Assembly: GCA_049325575.1 (NCBI GenBank) | Contig: JBMOLK010000301.1 | Span: 1-37,383, forward strand | Length of the DNA stretch: 37,383 nucleotides | Direction of reading: 5' to 3' | From: JBMOLK01 sp049325575 | GTDB lineage: Bacteria > Bacillota > Clostridia > Acetivibrionales > Acetivibrionaceae | Shown here: positions 17,405 through 23,695 of the stretch, in pieces | Numbering within the stretch: the stretch's first letter is position 1 | Layout of the letters: the number at the start of each line of letters is the position of its first letter | Position numbers and translations under genes: made by a program | The notes under the pieces: model-generated | Database searches by the model: none | What the model saw: only the letters and a program-made list of their open reading frames with translations | Told to the model about the DNA's origin: nothing

Positions 17405-18223
17405 ATGTATAAGCTTGTAGCTGTTGACCTTGACGGAACATTGCTAAATTCCAGGAAGGAAATATCCGGTGAAGATAAAAAGTATATAAGCCTTGCTATT
17501 GATAAAGGCGTAAGGGTTGCAATCTGCTCCGGAAGGATTTATACAGGTGCAAGGGTTTTTGCAAAAGAGCTTTCAGCAACCGGTCCTTTAATTGCGTGTA
17601 ACGGTGCGGTGATAAGAGATGTTTTGACAGATAGAATCTATCACACCAATCCATTATTTAAAAAGGACTGTTTGGAATTAGTTGATTTACTGCGTGGCGA
17701 GAATATTTACTTTCACATTTATATGGGAGATATTCTTTATACTGAAAGGCTGGAACATTCATCGTTATATTACTGGAACAGGAATGCTCTTCTGAATGAA
17801 GAGGATCGCATCAACATTAAAGTTGTGAAGGATATTTATGATTCGGTCTGTGAAAATGAGGATAGACCTTCGAAGGTTGTAGTTATTTCAGAAGAGCATT
17901 GTGTTCTTGACAAGGCAAGGAAGCTTGTTGAAGAAATAAGAACTGTAGAAGTTGCCAGCTCTAATTATAACAACTTTGAGATAATGAATCATGGAGTTAA
18001 TAAAGGTAAAGCGCTGGAGATTCTTGCAAAAAAGCTTGGGATCTTAAGGGATGAGATAATTGCCATAGGAGATAATGAAAATGATTATTCCATGATAAGG
18101 TTTGCAGGACTGGGCGTTGCAATGGGAAATGCGAAGGAAGATATCAAGGGTGTTTCTAACTATATTACACTAACAAATGATGAAAACGGTGTTTCTGAAG
18201 TAATAAAAAAATTCGTACTATAA
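17405..18223 (+). CDS. Cof-type HAD-superfamily phosphatase
   Basis: 272 residues of the Cof/YidA subfamily (HAD IIB). Motif I DLDGTLL with nucleophile D8 and acid D10; motif II CSGR (41-44); Lys in NKGKALE (K200/K202); motif IV GDNENDYSM (222-230). Such enzymes hydrolyse sugar phosphates and other small phosphate esters; the substrate is not predictable. Ten bases separate it from the aminotransferase, so it is probably the last gene of the T-box operon. Its stop codon lies inside a 28-bp palindrome. Confidence 0.88.
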   Translation: MYKLVAVDLDGTLLNSRKEISGEDKKYISLAIDKGVRVAICSGRIYTGARVFAKELSATGPLIACNGAVIRDVLTDRIYHTNPLFKKDCLELVDLLRGENIYFHIYMGDILYTERLEHSSLYYWNRNALLNEEDRINIKVVKDIYDSVCENEDRPSKVVVISEEHCVLDKARKLVEEIRTVEVASSNYNNFEIMNHGVNKGKALEILAKKLGILRDEIIAIGDNENDYSMIRFAGLGVAMGNAKEDIKGVSNYITLTNDENGVSEVIKKFVL

Positions 18224-18239
18224 TTAATTATAGTACGAA
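18212..18239. terminator. Perfect palindrome terminating the Spo0E-like gene and possibly the HAD gene
   Basis: A 28-bp perfect palindrome covers the HAD stop codon (18221-18223). On the minus strand it is followed directly by TTTTTTTATTA, a good U-tract, 48 nt after the Spo0E-like stop. The plus-strand side has no U-tract. Confidence 0.75.
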
Positions 18240-18287
18240 CACAAAGTGTATATATAAAATTGTGCAGGATGTCATAATAATATTATA

Positions 18288-18440
18288 TTACGAAACATAC
18301 TTCTTTCTTAAATCTAACTGGCGCATCATGTACCTGACGATTAACTTGTCCAATTCCTGACTTACTGTAAGTATTGCGCCAATATCTCCTGATTCAATTA
18401 CATCATGTAGTTTTTTCCTAAGGTACTCTATGTTGTCCAA
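18288..18440 (-). CDS. Spo0E-like aspartyl-phosphate phosphatase
   Basis: 50 residues from a TTG start, with GGAGGCGG (18445-18452) correctly spaced upstream. The sequence MDNIEYLRKKLHDVI ... VSQELDKLIVRYM carries the SQELDxLI signature of Spo0E-family proteins, small helical hairpins that dephosphorylate Spo0A and so oppose sporulation. Size is typical. The gene was easy to miss because of its length and TTG start. It ends at a strong terminator shared with the convergent HAD gene. Confidence 0.88.
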   Translation of the reverse strand: MDNIEYLRKKLHDVIESGDIGAILTVSQELDKLIVRYMMRQLDLRKKYVS

Positions 18441-18531
18441 GACACCGCCTCCAAAAAAAAAAATTTTATTTAAGCAGCATTTACATAAAGTAATGCTATT
18501 TAATTATTAACGAATTTAAATAATAAGTTAA

Positions 18532-18547
18532 AACAAGAACTTGTTTA
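18532..18547. promoter_or_regulatory. Inverted repeat upstream of the Spo0E-like gene
   Basis: AAACAAG (18532-18538) and CTTGTTT (18541-18547) with a 2-bp centre, about 90 bp upstream of the Spo0E-like start. It may be an operator. It differs from the CAGCAACA-type sites nearby. No clear promoter was found beside it. Confidence 0.3.
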
Positions 18548-18619
18548 AGTGCAAACATCTATGGTAAAATAGATTTTGTTAAATAATTAATAAAATCTTT
18601 ATGGTCATACTTTATTTTA

Positions 18620-18679
18620 CAGCAACAATCTGTTGCTGTCAATAATAATTCATAAAAAAATGTAAACAATTTGTTGCTT
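18620..18679 (+). promoter_or_regulatory. Two operator-like sites for the XRE regulator
   Basis: Site 1 is a perfect repeat, CAGCAACA (18620-18627), ATC, TGTTGCTG (18631-18638). Site 2 (18661-18679) keeps AACAAT and TGTTGCT, matching 13 of 19 bases. Their centres are about 41 bp apart, near four helical turns. Site 2 overlaps a possible -35 (TTGCTT, 18674-18679) with GAGAAT as -10 (18697-18702). This arrangement fits cooperative autorepression. Confidence 0.6.
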
Positions 18680-18732
18680 TAACAAAAAAAATATGAGAGA
18701 ATAGTGTCAAATAGTCTCGGGGTGGTATTTTA

Positions 18733-19413
18733 ATGGCTTTCGCAGCAATGCTAAAACAACTTAGGGAGGAGAATCGGCTTTCACAGAAAGATATCGCCGA
18801 TTATTTGGGCATTACGCGACAGGCGGTTGCTTCTTATGAACTGGCTAAGAGGGAACCGGATTATGATGTACTAAAGAAGTTGGCGGATTATTTTGGAGTA
18901 TCCGTAGACTATTTACTAGGCCGGGCGAATTGCAGGGATGTAAATGCTGTTACTGTAGGAAAAAATATTGACCTCATAAGAGGTAATCTTACATATGTTG
19001 AACTGTCACAGGATATAAGCAGCAAATTGGGGGCGTTGATCTTTCCCGACATGCTTGAGCTATATGCCAAGGGTGAGAGAATGCCGTTTGTAGGTACAAT
19101 AAAGATCCTTGCAAAATATGCGCAGGTTCGGGATTCTTTCTTCTATGCCTATAATACACCTGAAACCTATGAGAAGGAAAAAGAGTTGTATAAATTGGAA
19201 GTAAAACAGCAAAAGCTGACAGATACTTATGATGAGACATCTCCTGTGCTTGACTTTATGAATGATGATGATCTTAAGAAATGGATAGTCAAAGAAAGTA
19301 ATTTGCCATATATAAAACTTGCTAAAGAAATACAGGAGGCAAGACTTCCTGTTGAAGTTTTAAAGCCTCTCATAAACAGTATTAAAAACAGCAATAAGGG
19401 TACGGACCAATAA
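18733..19413 (+). CDS. XRE-family transcriptional regulator with two helix-turn-helix-like parts
   Basis: 226 residues. A clear XRE HTH occupies about 5-62 (LKQLREENRLSQKDIADYLG, ITRQAVASYE, DYFGVSVDYLLGR). A second region (about 76-135: VGKNIDLIRGNLTYVELSQD ... IKILAKYAQV) reads like another, divergent HTH of the same fold. The rest is a helical C-terminal part with no recognised sensor. GGGGTGG precedes the ATG. Two CAACA/TGTTG sites upstream suggest self-control. Next to a Spo0E-like gene it may act in development, like SinR/SlrR-type proteins, but that is only context. Confidence 0.8.
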   Translation: MAFAAMLKQLREENRLSQKDIADYLGITRQAVASYELAKREPDYDVLKKLADYFGVSVDYLLGRANCRDVNAVTVGKNIDLIRGNLTYVELSQDISSKLGALIFPDMLELYAKGERMPFVGTIKILAKYAQVRDSFFYAYNTPETYEKEKELYKLEVKQQKLTDTYDETSPVLDFMNDDDLKKWIVKESNLPYIKLAKEIQEARLPVEVLKPLINSIKNSNKGTDQ

Positions 19414-19455
19414 AGAAACCGAATTCAGCCAGCGGGACCTGTAATCCGGTTTCTT
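19413..19455. terminator. Hairpin between the XRE gene and amtB
   Basis: AAGAAACCG (19413-19421) pairs with CGGTTTCTT (19447-19455), with further partial pairing inside. It separates convergent genes. On the minus strand the tail TTTATTGG is modestly U-rich, so it may serve both. Confidence 0.6.
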
Positions 19456-19488
19456 ATCAGTAGTTATTCAATATGCTTTCAAATTATA

Positions 19489-20811
19489 TTATAGTGCAAT
19501 TCCTTCTTCCGGTGAGAAGTCAGGGTATGCATCCTCTCCATGCAAGCTTAAATCCAGTCCTTCATCTTCCTCCTTTTCGGTTACACGAAGCTTGGTGAAT
19601 AATGACACTGTTTTTAATATTACAAAGGTAAATATGCCTGAAAGGGCAATTGTAGCAACAACGCTAATTATTTGAGTCCAAAGAAGAGACGGATTTCCAA
19701 AGAAGAGACCGTTAGCTCCGTTTGGATTAACTTTTTCTGATGCAAATAAGCCGGTTGCAATAGCTCCCCATATTCCACCTATACCGTGGCAGCCAAAGGC
19801 GTCTAGAGAATCATCATAACCTAATTTCGGCTTTAACACGCTAATTGCAAAATAGCATAAAGGACTCACCAAAAGACCTATTATAATTGCAGATAGCGGG
19901 CTGACAAAGCCTGCAGCGGGTGTTATGGCAACTAACCCTACAACCGCACCGGAAGCAGCACCAAGTACAGTAGGCTTGCCATGATACATCCATTCAATCA
20001 GCACCCAGGATAGAAGTCCAGCAGCAGCTGAAGTATTGGTTACAAGAAATGCGTTAGCAGCTAATCCGTTGGCGGCCAGTGCACTTCCTGCATTAAATCC
20101 GAACCAACCGAACCAAAGTATTCCTGTTCCTATTACCACTAAAGTAAGGTTATGGGGAATAATAGGAACTTTTCCAAAGCCTTTACGTTTGCCTATAATA
20201 ATGGCTGCAACAAGCCCTGCAATACCCGAGCTTATATGGACCACTGTTCCACCTGCAAAGTCGAGAGCACCCAGTTTGAACAGCCAGCCATCGGCAGCCC
20301 AGACCCAGTGTGCGAGAGGGTCATACACAAGTGTTGTCCACAGCAAAATAAAGGCAATCATGGCGGGAAAGCGCATTCTTTCAGCAAATGCTCCGGTTAT
20401 AAGGGCAGCTGTTATTATGGCGAACATCATCTGATACATTGCAAAAACTGTATGAGGAATTGTACCACTAGCCTCAGCACCTACATTGTTAAAGCCTAAA
20501 AAGTCAAAACCCCCGATTATACTAAAGTTATCACTTCCAAAGGATAGGGAATAACCGAAGAGTACCCACTGAATTGAAACAATACCTATTACAATAAATA
20601 CATTCATGATTGTATTCAGTACATTCTTCTTTCTTGACATACCGCCATAGAACAAAGCCAGGCCAGGTATCATAAAAAATACCAGTGCTGCAGATATCAT
20701 AATAAAGGTGGTATCTCCCTTGTCAATTGATCCATTATCGGCAAAAGCTATTGCCGGAAAACATACTATAACTATCAAAATCAGAAACATTGAAATAACA
20801 TTCTTTTTCAT
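19489..20811 (-). CDS. amtB: Ammonium transporter
   Basis: 440 residues with an N-terminal signal sequence (MKKNVISMFLILIVIVCFPA) and about eleven membrane helices, typical of Amt/Rh channels. Motifs: LFYGGMSRKKN, LDFAGGTVVHISSG, the twin-His region (H in GGTVVHISSG and in FGCHGIGGIWG) and LSLHGEDAYPDF in the cytoplasmic tail. It brings ammonium into the cell. ATG 20811 with GGAGGAG is preferred to an upstream start at 20856 that has none. No glnK (PII) gene is adjacent, unlike many bacteria. A leader of about 350 nt with a terminator and ANTAR-like hairpins precedes it. It belongs with nfnAB, gdhA and glnA. Confidence 0.95.
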   Translation of the reverse strand: MKKNVISMFLILIVIVCFPAIAFADNGSIDKGDTTFIMISAALVFFMIPGLALFYGGMSRKKNVLNTIMNVFIVIGIVSIQWVLFGYSLSFGSDNFSIIGGFDFLGFNNVGAEASGTIPHTVFAMYQMMFAIITAALITGAFAERMRFPAMIAFILLWTTLVYDPLAHWVWAADGWLFKLGALDFAGGTVVHISSGIAGLVAAIIIGKRKGFGKVPIIPHNLTLVVIGTGILWFGWFGFNAGSALAANGLAANAFLVTNTSAAAGLLSWVLIEWMYHGKPTVLGAASGAVVGLVAITPAAGFVSPLSAIIIGLLVSPLCYFAISVLKPKLGYDDSLDAFGCHGIGGIWGAIATGLFASEKVNPNGANGLFFGNPSLLWTQIISVVATIALSGIFTFVILKTVSLFTKLRVTEKEEDEGLDLSLHGEDAYPDFSPEEGIAL

Positions 20812-20979
20812 TTCGACTCCTCCATAATTTTGTTCCATATGTTTCGCCAAGAACATTTTACATTAAAAATCCGGTTTTCGCGAAATCATATACCTTGATC
20901 TATTGAAGGCACAATATTTCACCTGATTGCTTTTGTGCATTCAATATAAATTCTGAATATATTTTGTGAAACATTTAAC

Positions 20980-21005
20980 TTCAAACTTATACGCTTAAGT
21001 TTGAA
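20980..21005 (-). promoter_or_regulatory. Extra hexaloop hairpin in the amtB 5' UTR
   Basis: A perfect 10-bp stem, top-strand 20980-20989 with 20996-21005, closing a six-base loop that reads AGCGUA in the amtB mRNA. A at position 1 and G at position 4 match the ANTAR loop rule. It lies about 100 nt after the leader terminator and has no obvious partner hairpin or terminator of its own. Confidence 0.4.
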
Positions 21006-21100
21006 TATGAATATTCATTATCGACCTCGATAACTGGAAATATTTGAACGGGATAAAATAGAGCTCCATTTTGAATCACAACGACGGGATTCGAGAACAT

Positions 21101-21170
21101 AAAAAGCGCATCATCAAGAGAATTAAACTCTCGATAAGCGCCATTACTTACTTTCATCTTTGATTGATGA
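21101..21170 (-). promoter_or_regulatory. amtB leader: tandem hairpins and terminator (candidate ANTAR target)
   Basis: In mRNA order: P1 stem UCAUC/GAUGA (21170-21154) with loop AAUCAAA; two bases; P2 stem GUAAGU/GCUUAU (21151-21134) with hexaloop AAUGGC (A1, G4); then a terminator whose 5' arm (21141-21128) shares 21141-21134 with P2. The terminator stem runs 21141-21106 and is followed by UUUUU (21105-21101). P2 and terminator cannot form together, the layout of ANTAR antitermination. P1 lacks the expected G4, so the match is partial. Confidence 0.65.
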
Positions 21171-21174
21171 TTTT

Positions 21175-21203
21175 ATTATAGCATTTTGATTTTAACAATG
21201 CAA
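21175..21203 (-). promoter_or_regulatory. amtB promoter
   Basis: On the minus strand: TTGCAT (21203-21198), 17 bp, TATAAT (21180-21175). Transcription should start close to 21168, right at hairpin P1. Confidence 0.75.
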
Positions 21204-21345
21204 TATGTTTGTAATACAAATTCAAAAAATATATCATATAAACAAATGCAAAGCATTTTATCAGAAGCTGGCAAAAGTATGCAGGCGCGGATTTATAATT
21301 CTTTTGAGCAGTAAACTAAAAATTTGAAGGATTTGAAATACAAAC

Positions 21346-21374
21346 TTGCATAATATGTTTTTGTATGCTAATAT
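21346..21374 (+). promoter_or_regulatory. Possible promoter of the ANTAR gene
   Basis: TTGCAT (21346-21351), 17 bp, TAATAT (21369-21374); an overlapping TATAAT (21372-21377) would give a 20-bp spacer. The -35 TTGCAT is the same as at amtB and glnA. A transcript from here would contain the structured repeat, the ANTAR-like hairpins and the terminator. 21204-21345 otherwise holds nothing I can name. Confidence 0.45.
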
Positions 21375-21426
21375 AATCTACATAAAATATGTTCTTTTAA
21401 GTAAATATCTTATATATTATAATTAT

Positions 21427-21526
21427 AGAGATAACGAACTGTAAAGATAAACATATAATTCACTTAAGCCTATTTGATTCAAATGGCTTGCTCATCAAGT
21501 TTATCTACTTTTACGGTTCGATCTCT
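21427..21526 (+). repeat. Structured ~100-nt repeat, copy 1
   Basis: The ends AGAGAT and ATCTCT pair, followed inward by GAACTGTAAA with TTTACGGTTC, then GATAAAC (21442-21448) with GTTTATC. The centre holds its own hairpin, AAGCC.ATTTG with CAAAT.GGCTT. Copies 2 and 3 are at 26550-26648 and 26744-26841, all in the same orientation. Copy 1 ends where ANTAR hairpin P1 begins. It may be a mobile hairpin element or a structured RNA. Confidence 0.75.
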
Positions 21527-21616
21527 TAAGATATATTGCATATATCTTAAACCTGACTAATTGAGGCAACGAAGTCTCATACTGAAGTTAAAGGCTTACA
21601 GTTATGAGACTTTTTT
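21526..21616 (+). promoter_or_regulatory. Leader of the ANTAR gene: two hairpins and a terminator (candidate ANTAR target)
   Basis: P1: 9-bp stem TTAAGATAT/ATATCTTAA (21526-21534 with 21542-21550), loop AUUGCAU (A1, G4, seven bases, or five if its ends pair). Eleven bases later P2: stem UGAGGC/GUCUCA (21562-21567 with 21574-21579), hexaloop AACGAA (A1, G4). The 3' arm of P2 lies wholly inside the 5' arm of an intrinsic terminator (21572-21580 with 21604-21612, then U-run to 21616). Only one can form. The gene begins 140 nt downstream, so the regulator may control itself. Confidence 0.7.
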
Positions 21617-21756
21617 AGTATTTATAGCACTGTAACCTAATAAAATATGTTTTAATAGGAATATATATTATAGAGCTATGCTATTATAATTGGAATAATA
21701 TCACATTTGAAAGCTTAAAAACTTATTACTATTTAAACTCTGGAAGGCGGTTATTT

Positions 21757-22344
21757 ATGGCTGGGGAGAAATATGTTGTAGCTACTGCTGAAAATCCCTT
21801 TCATATAGCAATTAGGAATATACTTAATCCCTGTGGGTATATGTTTCTAGGAAATTGCGGTGATTCCTTATCCTTACTTAGGCTGGTAAGGAGCTATAGT
21901 CCGGAATTCATCGTGGTTGACCTTGGAATGCAATGGAGAGAACTTAAGCATACAATTGAAACTATAGATGAGGAGATGCTTTGCTGCTGTATACTTATTG
22001 GAGATTATAAAGATATTGAAGTAACCAGTCTGCTGGAGAATTCCAGTGTCATATCATTCTGTCATAAGCCGGTGAATAGGGATATGCTTGTTCATACAGT
22101 TGACATGGCTATTATAAACTATAAAAGAGTGTTTCAGCTTAATAAAAAGCTAAAGGAAGCAACTGAAAATTATGAGACCAGAAAGCTTGTTGAACGGGCA
22201 AAGCATATATTGATGACCCGTGATAACATAAGCGAGAATGAAGCATATACCCGTATGAGAAAGAAGAGTATGGATACAAGAGTTTCAATGAAGGCTATTG
22301 CGGAGGCAATTATATTCACTCACGAACTAGGAGGAAAAAAGTAA
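21757..22344 (+). CDS. ANTAR-domain RNA-binding response regulator (NasR/EutV-type)
   Basis: 195 residues. Residues 1-120 resemble a receiver domain (phospho-acceptor candidate D55 in IVVDLG, Lys in FCHKPV), but the usual acidic pair after strand 1 is degenerate (TAEN) and the strand-4 Ser/Thr is missing, so signalling may not be by ordinary phosphorylation. A helical linker leads to a C-terminal ANTAR domain (about 135-192: RAKHILMTRDNISENEAYTRMRKKSMD ... AIAEAI). ANTAR proteins bind paired hexaloop hairpins in mRNA leaders and prevent termination. Its position beside amtB, and such hairpins at amtB, glnA and its own leader, argue for nitrogen control. Ribosome site GGAAGGCGG. Confidence 0.88.
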   Translation: MAGEKYVVATAENPFHIAIRNILNPCGYMFLGNCGDSLSLLRLVRSYSPEFIVVDLGMQWRELKHTIETIDEEMLCCCILIGDYKDIEVTSLLENSSVISFCHKPVNRDMLVHTVDMAIINYKRVFQLNKKLKEATENYETRKLVERAKHILMTRDNISENEAYTRMRKKSMDTRVSMKAIAEAIIFTHELGGKK

Positions 22345-22408
22345 TTTTCATTTTTTATGGACATTACTTTATATGTGTTATAAAATAAACATCGTATTAT
22401 AAATATTG

Positions 22409-22440
22409 AAGAATCCTTATCATAGGGTTCTTTAATTATT
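22409..22440 (+). terminator. Terminator after the ANTAR gene
   Basis: AAGAATCCT (22409-22417) pairs with AGGGTTCTT (22424-22432, one G-U pair) around a 6-nt loop, followed by TAATTATT. It lies 65 nt after the stop. Confidence 0.7.
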
Positions 22441-22536
22441 AGTATGACTCTTTCATCAAATGGAAGAGATAAAATCAAGTACCATGAAAGTATAAGGTTT
22501 TACAGGAATAAATAAAATGAAGGAGTTGATATAAAG

Positions 22537-23644
22537 GTGCTGGAACTTGAACAGATAAAGCTTGAGATTGAAGATTTTAAGCACAAACTAGAAGAAATGG
22601 GGGCTTCTCTTTGACATCGCCAAGATAAGTAACGATATTGAAGAGCTTGAACAAAAGGCTTCCGAACCTGACTTTTGGAATGATGTTGAGAATTCCCAAA
22701 AGATCCTGCAAAAAATAAAAGTATTAAAGGAAAAGCTTGAAAAGTACAACAAGCTTACTGCAGACTGGGAAGATTTAAACACTTTGTGTGAACTTGGACT
22801 TGAGGAACAGGACGAAAGTGTTATCCCCGAAGTAGAGGAAAGCTTTAAACTATTTAAGAAGGACTTTGAAGAACTTAGACTTGAAACACTATTGACCGGT
22901 CCTTATGACAAGAATAATGCCATATTGACCCTCCATGCAGGAGCAGGCGGAACCGAGGCACAGGATTGGGTGCAGATGCTTCTAAGAATGTATACCAGAT
23001 GGGCCGAGAAAAAAGGTTTTACTGTCAGGATACTAGATTATCTTGATGGTGAAGAAGCGGGTATCAAAAGTGTTACAGTTCAGGTTATGGGTGAGAATGC
23101 TTATGGTTATCTAAAATCCGAGAAGGGAGTACATCGTCTTGTAAGAATTTCTCCCTTTGATGCTTCAGGCAGGAGACATACATCTTTTGCTTCTTCGGAT
23201 GTTATGCCGGAGCTAAGTGATGAGATAGAAGTAAATATTAACCCTGATGATCTTAAGGTTGATACCTACCGTTCTAGCGGTGCAGGAGGTCAGCATATAA
23301 ACAAAACCGAATCGGCTATAAGAATAACTCATATTCCTACAGGTATAGTAGTTGCCTGTCAGACTGAACGGTCACAGTTCCAGAATAGAGATACTGCTAT
23401 GAAAATGCTGAAGTCAAAGCTTGTAGAGCTTAAGGAACGTGAACAAAAGGAAAAGATAGAGGACTTAAAAGGCATACAAATGGATATAGCATGGGGAAGT
23501 CAAATAAGGTCATACGTATTTTGTCCTTACACACTTGTAAAGGATCATAGGACCAATTATGAGCAAATCAATGTTAATTCGGTAATGGATGGAGAAATAG
23601 ACGGTTTTATAAACTCATATCTCTCAAGCATATCGAAGAAATAA
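22537..23644 (+). CDS. prfB: Peptide chain release factor 2, with programmed +1 frameshift
   Basis: The first 25 codons (GTG 22537 to CTT 22609-22611) end at an in-frame TGA (22612-22614). Reading continues in the +1 frame from GAC 22613 to 23644, about 368 residues in all, the normal RF2 length. The slip site is CTTTGAC, preceded by GGGGG. This is the conserved RF2 autoregulation: scarce RF2 makes ribosomes pause at UGA and shift. RF2 releases peptides at UGA and UAA. Motifs: SPF in RISPFDASGRR (stop-codon recognition) and GGQ in GAGGQHINKTESA (peptide release). The start has AAGGAG 12 nt upstream, a little far. The gene is intact, not a pseudogene. Confidence 0.95.
22600..22615 (+). other. 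RF2 programmed frameshift site
   Basis: GGGGG (22599-22603), five bases, then CTTTGAC (22609-22615). In E. coli the internal ribosome-like GGGGG is three bases from CTT; here the gap is five, so shift efficiency may differ. The TGA is 22612-22614. Confidence 0.93.
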
Positions 23645-23650
23645 AGTAAT

Positions 23651-23695
23651 GCAAATAAAAGCTGGTGGTTTTAAGAGCCACTAGCTTTTATTTGC
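23651..23695. terminator. Bidirectional terminator between prfB and the large secreted protein gene
   Basis: An 18-bp stem (23651-23668 with 23678-23695, one G-U pair) carrying A- and U-rich flanks on both sides. Its right arm encodes the last residues of the minus-strand protein, whose stop is at 23671-23673. Confidence 0.85.

Noticed and set aside
21101..21174. Glutamine riboswitch upstream of amtB
   Set aside because: A hairpin followed by AAGTAAGTA is loosely similar, but the conserved core of the glnA-type motif is not recognisable; the P2/terminator layout fits ANTAR better.
22612..22614. In-frame stop early in prfB, as if a pseudogene
   Set aside because: CTTTGAC with an upstream GGGGG is the conserved RF2 programmed frameshift, and the rest of the gene is intact.
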